Source of the DNA: Paenibacillus sp. BIC5C1 | GTDB taxonomy: Bacteria; Bacillota; Bacilli; Paenibacillales; Paenibacillaceae | Reading direction: 5' to 3' | Assembly: GCF_032399705.1 (NCBI RefSeq) | Contig: NZ_CP135922.1 | Location: 434,001-498,000 of the forward strand | DNA length: 64,000 nt | Shown: piece by piece, positions 51,871 to 60,755 of the stretch | How positions within the stretch are numbered: the stretch's first letter is position 1 | Layout: the number at the start of each line of letters is the position of its first letter | Made by a program: the position numbers and the translations under genes | The notes under the pieces: model-generated | Told to the model about the DNA's origin: nothing | Seen by the model: the letters and a program-made list of their open reading frames with translations, nothing else | Databases searched by the model: none

Positions 51871-51960
51871 ATGAATAAAAGATTTCCCGAACTGCTGCTG
51901 GTCATGTTCTTTTTGCTCATCGTATCTATCCTGATTATCTCAAAACGTTTATTGTATTAA
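51871..51960 (+). CDS. 29-residue single-helix membrane peptide
   Basis: Starts two bases after the MurG-like stop codon: MNKRFPELLLVMFFLLIVSI followed by LIISKRLLY. It is a basic start, one membrane helix and a basic end, as in small membrane partners of enzymes. The ribosome binding site is weak (GGTGGAAATGAG), so translation may depend on coupling to the upstream gene. The family is unknown. Confidence 0.5.
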   Translation: MNKRFPELLLVMFFLLIVSILIISKRLLY

Positions 51961-51970
51961 ACAATATAAT

Positions 51971-51999
51971 CTTCCAATCGCTGTTATCCCCAGATTTTT
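51971..51999. repeat. Fragment of the dispersed intergenic element
   Basis: The 29 bases CTTCCAATCGCTGTTATCCC then CAGATTTTT are identical to the left core of copy 1 and copy 3. Nothing else of the element remains. It lies 10 nt after the membrane-peptide stop codon. Confidence 0.75.
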
Positions 52000-52007
52000 C
52001 TGAATAT

Positions 52008-52060
52008 AGAGGCATTCTTCAGTCACTTCTTAATGACTTGGAGAATGCCTCTGCTTATTT
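52008..52060 (+). terminator. Rho-independent terminator
   Basis: AGAGGCATTCT (52008-52018) and AGAATGCCTCT (52042-52052) pair with an inner TCA/TGA pairing, followed by GCTTATTTTG. It ends the dehydratase-MurG-like-peptide operon. Confidence 0.75.
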
Positions 52061-52212
52061 TGGGAATATAGGGGGAGGGCCGTAGCATGTAACAAATGTC
52101 GAATGTTCCTCTTATCCGCGATTCTGCTCCAACAGGATTCATTTTTATGTAATGAGTTTCCGATATAATATAATAGAAGTAAAATATTGGATTACAGGAG
52201 ATGAAGATTGCA

Positions 52213-53319
52213 ATGAATGGAATGAAATTAGCAATACGAGGCGCCTTGGCCTTTATTTTAGTATTGGCAGTACTGGGTCCTTCCTTTGCCCTGGCAGCCA
52301 CGGGTGACGTGACATCCATCGAGATTACCAACAGTAGTCCGCAGCAGATGAGTGTGTCCCAGACAACGACGCTTCAAGTGATGGCGGTTATTGAAGGGTT
52401 TGATAACAAGCAGGATGTTACGGGTGGCGCCACATGGTCCACGAGTAACGAAGCTGTTGCCACCATTATTAAAGGCAAAGTGAAGGCTGTGGCAGCAGGA
52501 GAAGCAACGATATATGCACAGGTAGATGGCGCCAAAGCGCAATTGCTGGTTAAGGTTCAGGATAAAATTAAAAGCATCAAAGCTTCGCCAAGTTCCTATA
52601 ATTTTGTCAAAGGTAGTGAAAGTACGCTCCCCAAAGTAAGCATTGTACGCGCTAATGGCAAGGAAGAAGACGTCACATCTGAGATCGTATGGACCGTATC
52701 GAGTGCCTCCGCGGTGCTGGAGAGTGGTAAAATTAAAGGAATTACGACTGGCAGAGTGCTGTTACAAGGCAAATATGGCTCAGAGACGGTTAAAGTCCCC
52801 GTAGCGATTACAGACGAGATTACCAAAGTCGAAGTAACACCTGCTGTCATGCAGCTGAATATTAAGAAATCGAAAGCGTTGAAGGTAATCGGTACATATG
52901 CCAATGGGAAAACAATTAATCTTTCAAAACAGGTGATATGGACCTCTTCCAACAATAATGTAGCAACCGTCAAAAATGGTACAGTCAAAACACTGACGGA
53001 AGGACAAGCCACCTTGACAGGAACTTATCAAAATCAGACAATAAAGGCAGAGGTTACCGTTGTTCCTTTGCTCAAAAAGCTGATCACAGGCCAGAAAACA
53101 CTCGTCTTATCGCCACAAGCAAGTACAACACTGAGTGTGATGGCGCAGTATGATACAGGCAAAACCACGATTGTAACGAGCAGTGCTGTATGGAGCAGCA
53201 CCAAACCAAGTGTAGCCACAGTATCGGGCGGCAAGATTGTGGCCGTGGGTAAAGGCAAGACATCCATCACCGCCAAGTGGGGTAATAAAAAAGTTACTAT
53301 ACCGGTAACGGTAAAATAA
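52213..53319 (+). CDS. Secreted BIG2 (bacterial Ig-like) repeat protein
   Basis: A 368-residue exported protein with a signal peptide ending SFALAA and four tandem BIG2 domains of about 80-85 residues. Each repeat has the pattern VTSIEIT ... W(T/S)(S/V)SN ... VATIxxGxVKxxxxGxATIxA; clear examples are ATWSTSNEAVATIIKGKVKA and VIWTSSNNNVATVKNGTVKT. No wall anchor or SLH domain is seen, so it may be released or loosely bound. The ATG at 52213 is preferred over that at 52201, which is too close to AGGAG. Confidence 0.87.
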   Translation: MNGMKLAIRGALAFILVLAVLGPSFALAATGDVTSIEITNSSPQQMSVSQTTTLQVMAVIEGFDNKQDVTGGATWSTSNEAVATIIKGKVKAVAAGEATIYAQVDGAKAQLLVKVQDKIKSIKASPSSYNFVKGSESTLPKVSIVRANGKEEDVTSEIVWTVSSASAVLESGKIKGITTGRVLLQGKYGSETVKVPVAITDEITKVEVTPAVMQLNIKKSKALKVIGTYANGKTINLSKQVIWTSSNNNVATVKNGTVKTLTEGQATLTGTYQNQTIKAEVTVVPLLKKLITGQKTLVLSPQASTTLSVMAQYDTGKTTIVTSSAVWSSTKPSVATVSGGKIVAVGKGKTSITAKWGNKKVTIPVTVK

Positions 53320-53378
53320 AGTTTCAACAATGAAACATATCAATTAAGATAAATTCATCATCGTGAACAGAAACAGAT

Positions 53379-53404
53379 GGGGCGTAGACATACGCCCCTT
53401 TTAA
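53379..53404 (+). terminator. Rho-independent terminator
   Basis: GGGGCGTA and TACGCCCC pair around GACA, followed by TTTT. Confidence 0.85.
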
Positions 53405-53451
53405 GTATAAAAAATTCTATATAGTAATTACATAAAGGAGGGAGCATCTGA

Positions 53452-54003
53452 ATGACAGATCATCTGCAACCGGAAAACTGGCCTGCGTGGGCGACAGAAT
53501 CGATAGAGATTGTAGAGGCCAATCCCATGTGGGACTCGCAGGCTCAGGAAGAAATTCGACAACTCAAAGAACTATTACAGGAGCTCAATATTCATAAATT
53601 TGAACATATCGGAAGCACATCGATTCCGGGATTGCCGGCAAAGCCCATTATTGATTTGATGGGAGAGGTGAAGTCGTGGGAGGACATGGACTTAATTGCC
53701 AATCAGCTGAATCCGGCAGGCTGGAACTACGTTCCACCTGAACTGGATGGTCGGGAATACAGACGATTCTGGGTCAGAGTGAAGGATGGCAAGAGGGCTG
53801 TACATCTTCATCTGATGCGCCCAGGCGAGGAACGTTGGGGTCGCCAAATCCAGTTCCGGGATGTGCTGAGACAGCGCCCGGATCTGGTAGAGGTTTATTC
53901 GGCCTTGAAAGCTAAACTTGCGGATGAGAATAAGGACGACAGGGAAGCGTATACCGCTGCCAAAACGGAATTTATTATACAAGTGCTTGATGAAGGCATT
54001 TGA
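53452..54003 (+). CDS. GrpB/UPF0157 family protein (nucleotidyltransferase fold)
   Basis: A 183-residue GrpB (UPF0157) protein: FEHIGSTSIPGLPAKPIIDLMG is the family signature (seen in parts: HIGSTSIPGLPAKPIIDL), followed by HLHLMRPGEERW and FRDVLRQRPDLVEVYSALK. The fold is nucleotidyltransferase-like; function unknown. AAGGAGGG precedes the ATG. The next gene begins 3 nt later. Confidence 0.88.
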   Translation: MTDHLQPENWPAWATESIEIVEANPMWDSQAQEEIRQLKELLQELNIHKFEHIGSTSIPGLPAKPIIDLMGEVKSWEDMDLIANQLNPAGWNYVPPELDGREYRRFWVRVKDGKRAVHLHLMRPGEERWGRQIQFRDVLRQRPDLVEVYSALKAKLADENKDDREAYTAAKTEFIIQVLDEGI

Positions 54004-54006
54004 TCC

Positions 54007-54408
54007 ATGAGGAAGGCATTTTTCAAAGACAGATTGATTTATTTCATTGCAGTGATCATAACCATGGCGGCAGGACTGGCGTCCAGACACTTTGGTGAAC
54101 TTTTACCGGATTTTGTACGTGAGCATTTTGGTGATGCCTTGTGGGCAGCGATGATTTATTTTGGGGTACGCATGGTTTGGATGAATCGCAGCAAAGAGTT
54201 GGCGCTGATCGTAAGCCTGCTTTTTAGCTGGGCCGTCGAATGTTCGCAAATGATTCAGATCGCTTGGCTGAACGAAGTGCGTTCAACGATGCTGGGTGCG
54301 CTTATTTTGGGACGTGGATTTCTGGTGATGGATCTGTTGAGGTATGCTGTCGGCATTCTGTGCGTCTATGGGATCGATCGTTATTTCCTGAGCAATAAGA
54401 AGGCTTGA
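54007..54408 (+). CDS. DUF2809 family membrane protein
   Basis: A 133-residue protein with four membrane helices and the DUF2809 patterns GLASRHFGELLPDFV, GDALWAAMIYFGVRM and FSWAVECSQMIQIAWLNEVR. Function unknown. It starts 3 nt after the GrpB gene and belongs to the same transcription unit. Confidence 0.85.
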   Translation: MRKAFFKDRLIYFIAVIITMAAGLASRHFGELLPDFVREHFGDALWAAMIYFGVRMVWMNRSKELALIVSLLFSWAVECSQMIQIAWLNEVRSTMLGALILGRGFLVMDLLRYAVGILCVYGIDRYFLSNKKA

Positions 54409-54426
54409 TAATGGGGAGGGACTTAA

Positions 54427-54984
54427 GTGAATGTAGAGAAGCTTTTTACGGAATCACCCGAATTTGAGACAGAGCGTTTGATACTGAGACGTCTTACGCT
54501 CAACGACCTCGATGATTATTTTATGTTTGCCTCTGATCCGAAAGTGAGTCAGCAAAGTTTGTGGAACTGCCATGAGACGTTGGATGATTCCGTTCAATAT
54601 ATTCAAAGAGTGTTAGACAATTATGAGAAGAAAACGGTCTATATATGGGCCTTTATTCTGAAAGAAACGGGGAAACTGATCGGGCGAGGTGGCATTTTTC
54701 ATCTAAATGAATCCATGCAAAGTGCGGAACTGGGGTACGCGATTGCCAGCAGTTGTTGGGGCAAAGGCCTTGCAGCAGAAGCGATGCAGCCGATTGTTGA
54801 ATACTGTTTTCAGGAACTGGACTGCAATCGGCTGGAGGGGAAATGCAATGCAGGCAACATCGGTTCTGCACGAGTGATGGAGAAGCTGGGCATGTCATAT
54901 GAAGGTTTGATGCGTAAACAATTGAAGATCAAAGGTGTGTTTACGGATCAAAAATTGTACTCCCGTATCCGGGATGATCTATAA
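54427..54984 (+). CDS. GNAT acetyltransferase, RimJ/RimL type
   Basis: A 185-residue acetyltransferase. ETERLILRRLTLNDLDDYF at the start, AELGYAIASSCWGKGLAAEA at the acetyl-CoA site and NIGSARVMEKLGMSYEGLMR near the end are typical of the RimJ/RimL-like group. It starts with GTG behind GGGAGGG. Acceptor unknown. Confidence 0.88.
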   Translation: MNVEKLFTESPEFETERLILRRLTLNDLDDYFMFASDPKVSQQSLWNCHETLDDSVQYIQRVLDNYEKKTVYIWAFILKETGKLIGRGGIFHLNESMQSAELGYAIASSCWGKGLAAEAMQPIVEYCFQELDCNRLEGKCNAGNIGSARVMEKLGMSYEGLMRKQLKIKGVFTDQKLYSRIRDDL

Positions 54985-55035
54985 TACTTCCAATGACTTG
55001 CACGATACATAGAAGAAATTGAAGGAGGCGGAACA

Positions 55036-55365
55036 ATGATCTACAGTATTATTTCCCGAGCGGTATGGGAGCAGGTATCCAAGCAGAGCGTGTATGCACC
55101 GGATAGCCTGGAGACGGACGGTTTCATTCATTGTTCCACTAAAGAACAGATTCCATGGGTAGCGGCTCAATTTTATCAAGGGCGTACGGATTTGTTATTG
55201 ATTGGCATTGATGAGAGGGCCTTGAAGCCGGAACTGGTGTATGAGGACCTGTATGAGTTGAATGAACTGTTTCCACATATCTATGGTGAACTTAATTTGG
55301 ATGCTGTACGGAAAGTCATTTCTTTTGAACCGAATGAAGACGGGACGTTTTCTTTTCCTGAATAA
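55036..55365 (+). CDS. DUF952 family protein
   Basis: A 109-residue protein of the DUF952 family: YAPDSLETDGFIHCSTKEQI near the start and FPHIYGELNLDAVRKVISF near the end. Related in fold to RNA 2'-phosphotransferase/ADP-ribosyl enzymes; function unproven. AAGGAGG precedes the ATG. Confidence 0.87.
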   Translation: MIYSIISRAVWEQVSKQSVYAPDSLETDGFIHCSTKEQIPWVAAQFYQGRTDLLLIGIDERALKPELVYEDLYELNELFPHIYGELNLDAVRKVISFEPNEDGTFSFPE

Positions 55366-55392
55366 AAACATTTTGTGAAGGGTTGTGAACGT

Positions 55393-55989
55393 GTGGATAT
55401 GAATCAGGTATTTCTGGATACAGCCGAGAAGCAATTTTTGTATTACAAACAGCTTGGGGAAAAGGCCATGGAGCAATTGGAATCCGAGCAACTGTTTCAA
55501 TCCTGGAATGAAGATGCCAACAGCATTGCGGTTATTGTGAAGCATCTATGGGGCAATATGCTGTCCCGTTGGACGGATGTGCTGACAACCGATGGAGAAA
55601 AGCCGTGGCGTGAACGTGATGCGGAATTTGTGAATGATATTTCGACCCGGGAAGAGCTGCTCGCCAAATGGGAGGAAGGCTGGAACTGTTTGCTTGGAGC
55701 CATTCGTTCTTTTACACCGGAGCAACTGTCTCATATTATATATATTCGCAATGAAGGACATACCGTCATGGAGGCAATCATCCGGCAATTGGCGCATTAC
55801 CCTTATCATGTGGGGCAGATTATCTATGCAGCCAAAATGCTCAAAGAAACCGCGTGGAACAGTCTTTCCATTCCGAGAAATGGTTCGGACCGATATAATG
55901 GCGGCAAATTTGCCAAGCCGAAGGCACGAAAACATTTTACAGATGATGAATTACGCATAGAAAAAGGTAAAGGTGAGGAACAGCAATGA
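55393..55989 (+). CDS. DinB-like DUF1572 protein
   Basis: A four-helix-bundle protein of about 198 residues, DUF1572/DinB-like. Metal-site histidines are seen in IAVIVKHLWGNMLSRWTDVL, and RQLAHYPYHVGQIIYAAKML. The start is GTG at 55393 (8 nt after AAGGG) or ATG at 55399. Its stop codon overlaps the start of the phosphatase gene (ATGA). Members include bacillithiol-dependent transferases, but this one is unassigned. Confidence 0.82.
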   Translation: MDMNQVFLDTAEKQFLYYKQLGEKAMEQLESEQLFQSWNEDANSIAVIVKHLWGNMLSRWTDVLTTDGEKPWRERDAEFVNDISTREELLAKWEEGWNCLLGAIRSFTPEQLSHIIYIRNEGHTVMEAIIRQLAHYPYHVGQIIYAAKMLKETAWNSLSIPRNGSDRYNGGKFAKPKARKHFTDDELRIEKGKGEEQQ

Positions 55990-56576
55990 CACAGATCGCA
56001 TTGATTCGCCATGGAAGCACGGCGTGGAATAAGGAGAAACGTTCGCAAGGCCAAACGGATAATCCGTTGGATCGGGAAGGAAGAGAACAGGCACTATTGC
56101 TTGCTGCAAGACTGAGTGAGGAAACGTGGGATGCCATCTATGCAAGTGATCTGGAGCGTGCAAGTGAGACGGCTCGCATCATTGGAGATCGTTTGGGAAT
56201 ACAAGAGATTCATTTGGACCCGAGGTTGCGTGAAATGGGCGGTGGGCAGGTGGAGGGTACGACCGAAGCTGAGCGTCTAGCCAAATGGGGAGCGGATTGG
56301 AATACTCTGGATTTAGGGCGGGAACTTGCGGATGCAGGTACGAGTCGGGGCAGTGCCGCGATAGAAGATATTGTACGACAGCATCCCAATGGAAGAGTGA
56401 TCGTTGTCAGCCATGGCGCTATTCTTCGTAATACACTGCGAGGGTTGGTTCCTGAACTTGATGTGAGCGCAAAGCTGTCCAACACGTCGATCACCCGGAT
56501 TTCTTGGGAAGCTGAGTCTTGGCAATGTGATCTATACAATTGCAGCGTGCATCTGAATTCCTCCAAGGAGTTGTGA
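55986..56576 (+). CDS. Histidine phosphatase (phosphoglycerate-mutase-like)
   Basis: A 196-residue enzyme with the RHG motif IALIRHGSTAWN, the second histidine in VIVVSHGAILRN and the arginine/glutamate segment SDLERASETARIIGDRL. Acts on small phosphomonoesters (possibly alpha-ribazole-phosphate or broad substrates). Overlaps the DinB-like gene by 4 nt; the DUF2785 gene follows after 3 nt. Confidence 0.9.
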   Translation: MTQIALIRHGSTAWNKEKRSQGQTDNPLDREGREQALLLAARLSEETWDAIYASDLERASETARIIGDRLGIQEIHLDPRLREMGGGQVEGTTEAERLAKWGADWNTLDLGRELADAGTSRGSAAIEDIVRQHPNGRVIVVSHGAILRNTLRGLVPELDVSAKLSNTSITRISWEAESWQCDLYNCSVHLNSSKEL

Positions 56577-56579
56577 TAG

Positions 56580-57410
56580 ATGGATGCTCTGGCATTAAAA
56601 CAGAAATTGCGGCAGATTGATTCGGCTAATTTATCCGCCCATGAAGTAGAACATCCTTACGAATTGGCTCTGCATATGATGCAGCATATTGGCAGTCCAG
56701 ACCCGGTTTTGCGGGATGAATTGATCTATGTTACGTTTGCGACCTGGATTGGACAGGGTGTATTTTCGGAAGAACAGCTCAGTCAGCTGTTACATATGGC
56801 GCTGGATGATCAGCATCTTTTTCATGGTATTGGAGAACAAGGCACGGACAGTGTGTTTACCCGAACCTTCTCTGTGCTGCTCCTGCCTCCAATTCTGAGT
56901 GTAGATCGTCAACGGCCTTTTCTGAAAAAGGAAGAGATAGAGGTTATTCATCATCGGTTGACTACGTATCTGGAACGTGAAAAAGATGTTCGCGGCTATG
57001 TCGATGATAAGGGCTGGGCGCACGCTCCGGCACACGCGGCAGATGCAGTTGAAGATCTTGCACAGTCGCCTTATATGGAGCGGGTAGCCTTACGGGAGCT
57101 TTTGCATGCACTCACTGTGAAAATTACCGAATCGAGTGTGGTCTACATCCATGATGAGGATCAGCGGATTGCTCATGCAGTGGTCACCATCCTTTGTCGC
57201 AATCTGCTGGAGCAAAACGATATTTCGTCTTGGATCGATTCACTGCATCCAAACGATAAGACGGAGGGGAAATCGCTTCTGGAGATCAGCCAGATGAGCT
57301 TGAATTTGCGCGTCTTTCTGCAGACGCTCTATCTTGCCATACGGACAGAAGACGTAGAGCCCTTTCCCGCTGTGCGTTCATTTATTTTGCAGGCTTTGGA
57401 GAAAAAATGA
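56580..57410 (+). CDS. DUF2785 family protein
   Basis: A 276-residue helical protein matching DUF2785, with the conserved segment YVDDKGWAHAPAHAADAVED. Function unknown. AAGGAG lies 10 nt before the ATG, and the gene follows the phosphatase gene by 3 nt. Confidence 0.82.
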   Translation: MDALALKQKLRQIDSANLSAHEVEHPYELALHMMQHIGSPDPVLRDELIYVTFATWIGQGVFSEEQLSQLLHMALDDQHLFHGIGEQGTDSVFTRTFSVLLLPPILSVDRQRPFLKKEEIEVIHHRLTTYLEREKDVRGYVDDKGWAHAPAHAADAVEDLAQSPYMERVALRELLHALTVKITESSVVYIHDEDQRIAHAVVTILCRNLLEQNDISSWIDSLHPNDKTEGKSLLEISQMSLNLRVFLQTLYLAIRTEDVEPFPAVRSFILQALEKK

Positions 57411-57449
57411 TCAAGGGATTATAAACTTGTGAACAAGGAGGGGGATAGC

Positions 57450-58160
57450 ATGACTGAACTGCCGTATTCATGGACTGAGGATGTGCTGTCTCCTCTGGGA
57501 GAAACAGGGGTTATGATCCGGTGTGGGGACAACATATCCGAAGCGGTGCACCGGAGGGTGATGTCGATATGTACTTTGCTGGAAAAGAGGCAACTATCGG
57601 GCATCTTGGAGTGGTTACCTTCATTTGCATCGGTCACGCTGTTCTATGATCCGTTGATTTCCTCGTACGACGAGGTATGCGGAAGGCTGCTTCATGAATT
57701 GAACAAGATGGAAGAGGCAACGCTGGGTGAACCCAGAACGATCATTATTCCCGTATGTTATGGTGGTGAACTGGGTCCTGATCTGGAATATGTCGCTACT
57801 GAACATGGGCTTACGCCGGATGAGGTCATAGCTATTCATACATCCGGCGATTACCTGGTTCACATGATTGGATTTGCACCAGGTTTTCCTTATCTGGGCG
57901 GGCTATCGGAGAAGATCGCTACACCCAGACGATTCACACCTCGGCTTCGTGTAGAAGCGGGAACAGTGGGTATTGGTGGCAAACAAACGGGAGTTTACCC
58001 GGTGACGACTCCTGGCGGATGGCAATGTATCGGCCGAACACCACTGGAGCTATTTCGTCCGACGGAAAATCCGCCAAGCCTGCTGGCAGCAGGTGATCGG
58101 GTTCGTTTTGCAGCGATATCACTGCAGGAGTATCTGGAACAAAAGGAGGGCGAAGGATGA
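57450..58160 (+). CDS. pxpB: 5-oxoprolinase subunit PxpB (KipI family)
   Basis: A 236-residue protein of the KipI/PxpB family. HTSGDYLVHMIGFAPGFPYL, then GLSEKIATPRRFTPRLRVEA and VGIGGKQTGVYPVTTPGGWQ are the family core. With PxpA and PxpC it forms the ATP-dependent enzyme opening 5-oxoproline to glutamate. In B. subtilis the homologue KipI also inhibits the sporulation kinase KinA. The ATG at 57450 follows AGGAGGGGG; a GTG 21 nt upstream is weaker. It overlaps pxpC by 4 nt. Confidence 0.92.
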   Translation: MTELPYSWTEDVLSPLGETGVMIRCGDNISEAVHRRVMSICTLLEKRQLSGILEWLPSFASVTLFYDPLISSYDEVCGRLLHELNKMEEATLGEPRTIIIPVCYGGELGPDLEYVATEHGLTPDEVIAIHTSGDYLVHMIGFAPGFPYLGGLSEKIATPRRFTPRLRVEAGTVGIGGKQTGVYPVTTPGGWQCIGRTPLELFRPTENPPSLLAAGDRVRFAAISLQEYLEQKEGEG

Positions 58161-59182
58161 GTATTGAAGTTATTCGCCCAGGTTTGTTATCCACCGTTCA
58201 GGACGAAGGAAGGACGGGATTTCGTCGGTATGGAATTCATCCGGGCGGGGTTATGGATTCCTTTGCAGCCAGAGCAGCCAATGCATTGGTTGGCAATTCC
58301 CGTGATGCAGCTGTGCTGGAGATGACGATGACGGGACCGGAGCTTCGTTTTCATGACAATCGGCTGATCTCTTTATGTGGCGCGGATCTGACGGGAACGG
58401 TGGATGGCCTGCCTGTTCCGCTATGGCGTCCGGTCATGCTACTTGCTGGAAGTGTACTGAGATTTGGACGATGCCGTTCCGGTTTGAGGTCTTATATGGC
58501 GATTGCTGGTGGAATCGCAGTACCTGAGATGATGGGCAGCCGCAGTACGGATCTTAAGACAGGTTTTGGTGGGGTTGAAGGACGTGCCCTGAAGGTGAGT
58601 GACAGGTTGTTTGTGGGGGAAGCTTCTTATGAAGCGCAATCGGCGTTGCATGGATGGAGTGTGGAAGCTGGAAAGAATAATCGGCGGATGCACGCACCTG
58701 CATGGTACTTGTCCAGCAGGGAATGGCCCGCCTACCATGCTGAACCTGTTATTCGTGTCATGCCGGGCAAAGACAGTACAGCGTTTGATGAAGACAGCCT
58801 GGAACGATTCCACAAAGAACGATATGTAATCTCTCCTCAATCGGATCGGATGGGTTATCGATTGGAAGGTGCAAAGTTGGAACTCGTTCAACCCATGGAT
58901 CGGCTGTCCGAAGCCGTCACCTATGGCACAGTTCAGGTGCCAGCAGATGGTCAGCCCATTATATTGATGGCCGATCATCAAACCATTGGGGGCTATCCTG
59001 TGATCGCACAAGTAGCGCGGGTAGATTTGCCGATACTGGCACAGGCAAGGCCAGGGGCGCGGGTTACTTTTGAACGGATTACGTATGAAGAAGCACAGCA
59101 ATTATTCCTTGAACAGGAGTTGGAGTGGCGGCTAACCGATCAGTTGATTCGCAGGAAATTGGCAGAAATGGGGAACCTTTAA
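58157..59182 (+). CDS. pxpC: 5-oxoprolinase subunit PxpC (KipA family)
   Basis: A 341-residue biotin-dependent-carboxylase-like protein. TVQDEGRTGFRRYGIHPGGV opens the family domain, with SLCGADLTGTVDGLPVPLWR and MADHQTIGGYPVIAQVARVD later. It is the partner of PxpB. Stop codon and the pxpA start overlap by one base (TAATG). Confidence 0.92.
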   Translation: MSIEVIRPGLLSTVQDEGRTGFRRYGIHPGGVMDSFAARAANALVGNSRDAAVLEMTMTGPELRFHDNRLISLCGADLTGTVDGLPVPLWRPVMLLAGSVLRFGRCRSGLRSYMAIAGGIAVPEMMGSRSTDLKTGFGGVEGRALKVSDRLFVGEASYEAQSALHGWSVEAGKNNRRMHAPAWYLSSREWPAYHAEPVIRVMPGKDSTAFDEDSLERFHKERYVISPQSDRMGYRLEGAKLELVQPMDRLSEAVTYGTVQVPADGQPIILMADHQTIGGYPVIAQVARVDLPILAQARPGARVTFERITYEEAQQLFLEQELEWRLTDQLIRRKLAEMGNL

Positions 59183-59949
59183 TGAACACGGTGGATATCA
59201 ATTGTGACCTTGGCGAGAGTTACGGAGTATACCGTATGGCGTCGGATGAGGCAATTCTGCCGCTGATCACTTCAGCCAACATCGCTTGTGGATTTCATGC
59301 GGGTGATCCGGCAACGATGCGGCAAACGGTGCTACAAGCATTGGAGCATCATGTCGCGATTGGCGCCCATCCCGGCTTGCCCGATTTGCAGGGATTTGGC
59401 AGAAGACGTATGGATATTTCACCACGAGAAGCCTATGACATGGTTGTGTATCAAATGGGTGCGTTGGATGCTTTTGTCCGTTCATACGGGGGGCGCATGC
59501 ACCATGTGAAACCCCATGGAGCCTTGTATAACATGGCTGCTGAAGATGATCAGCTCGCTGAGGGAATCGCCGAGGCTATCTATAAAGTACAACCGGAACT
59601 GTATCTCTATGGCCTGGCCGGCAGTGCAATGATACAGGCAGCGGATCGCATTGGGCTGCGCAGTATCGGTGAAGTTTTTGCAGATCGAACCTACGGACCA
59701 GATGGGAGACTAACCCCACGCAGTCATCCGGGGGCTGTCATTCAGAAGACGGAACAAGCTCTTGCTCAAGTACTGCGTATGGTGAAAGAGGGCATTGTTG
59801 TGTCGACGGAAGGTTCACCTGTATCCATAAAGGCAGAGACAATTTGCATCCACGGCGACGGAGCGCATGCTCTTGTATTTGCTCAAGAGATACGTTCGTT
59901 GCTTGAATCTGAGGGAGTTAACCTGACTGCACCTGGAGTTGCTAGATGA
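59182..59949 (+). CDS. pxpA: 5-oxoprolinase subunit PxpA (LamB/YcsF family)
   Basis: A 255-residue protein of the LamB/YcsF family with VDINCDLGESYGVYRMASDE at the N-terminus, ANIACGFHAGDPATM and HHVKPHGALYNMAAED. It is the hydrolytic subunit acting on 5-oxoproline. Starts inside the TAATG overlap with pxpC, so the three subunits are coupled. The usual Bacillus order is pxpA first; here it is last. Confidence 0.92.
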   Translation: MNTVDINCDLGESYGVYRMASDEAILPLITSANIACGFHAGDPATMRQTVLQALEHHVAIGAHPGLPDLQGFGRRRMDISPREAYDMVVYQMGALDAFVRSYGGRMHHVKPHGALYNMAAEDDQLAEGIAEAIYKVQPELYLYGLAGSAMIQAADRIGLRSIGEVFADRTYGPDGRLTPRSHPGAVIQKTEQALAQVLRMVKEGIVVSTEGSPVSIKAETICIHGDGAHALVFAQEIRSLLESEGVNLTAPGVAR

Positions 59950-60012
59950 TTGCTACAGTAACCGAGGGTCAGAGGTCGAACTATACGAGTTTGTAAGGAG
60001 TGAAAGTAGAAC

Positions 60013-60471
60013 ATGAAACCGATACGTAATTCGGCGAAGGCTGTTATTGTACAGGATGGACGTTTGCTAGTGATCCGGTTGGAGGATCAATATGGTGACG
60101 CTTATGTTTTCCCTGGCGGAGGACAGGAGAAAGGCGAAGAACTAAAGGATGCCGTTGCCCGTGAATGTCTGGAGGAAATTGGACAGGCGGTGACTGTGGG
60201 AGATTTGCTGCATATCCGGGAGTATATCGGAAAAAACCATGAATTTGCCGATTGGGATGCCGATGTCCACCAGGTTGAATTTTATTTTGAATGCAAGTTA
60301 GTTGATCCGAATGCGACGATTTTTGAAGGCTCCAGCCCGGACGATCATCAGGTAGCCGTAGAATGGATTCCTCTCGAAGCGCTGTCACAGATACGTCTAT
60401 ATCCGAAAACCATTGGTGAACTGTTACTGGATCAGGCGTCTTCACGTATTTATCTTGGGGATTTGAATTAA
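60013..60471 (+). CDS. NUDIX hydrolase
   Basis: A 152-residue NUDIX protein with the box GGGQEKGEELKDAVARECLE followed by EIGQ (G-x5-E-x7-R-E-x2-E-E-x-G pattern). It hydrolyses a nucleoside diphosphate linked to another group; substrate unknown. AAGGAG precedes the ATG by 10 nt. Confidence 0.9.
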   Translation: MKPIRNSAKAVIVQDGRLLVIRLEDQYGDAYVFPGGGQEKGEELKDAVARECLEEIGQAVTVGDLLHIREYIGKNHEFADWDADVHQVEFYFECKLVDPNATIFEGSSPDDHQVAVEWIPLEALSQIRLYPKTIGELLLDQASSRIYLGDLN

Positions 60472-60591
60472 AAATTAATCCATATGGTCACGAAATGCTT
60501 CCTTTATGTACACATTTTTATAAATAACTTTTCCAAAACTGTCACGTTTACGAACCGGTTCATGGATTCACCATAGATGAGGTGGGTACAC

Positions 60592-60638
60592 TATAAGTAC
60601 AGGCTTATTACACCTAACGTAAGCTGACTGTACTTATA
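60592..60638. repeat. Perfect inverted repeat, long hairpin
   Basis: TATAAGTACAG (60592-60602) and CTGTACTTATA (60628-60638) are perfect inverse copies, with inner CTTA/TAAG pairing around TTACACCTAACG. No T-run follows. It lies 120 nt after the NUDIX gene; purpose unknown. Confidence 0.65.
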
Positions 60639-60671
60639 CACGGCAGCGGAGTGGATAAAAACCTAAGGAAG

Positions 60672-60710
60672 CAAAACCTGCAAAGTTGAGGCGTCAACAG
60701 GTTTTGATTT
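60672..60710 (+). terminator. Hairpin, possible terminator
   Basis: CAAAACCTG and CAGGTTTTG pair perfectly around a 17-nt loop and ATTTG follows. It could end the NUDIX transcript. Confidence 0.45.
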
Positions 60711-60755
60711 GAACTTTAGCTTACCCACTCCTCAATTTGAAAGAACAGTAGACGT

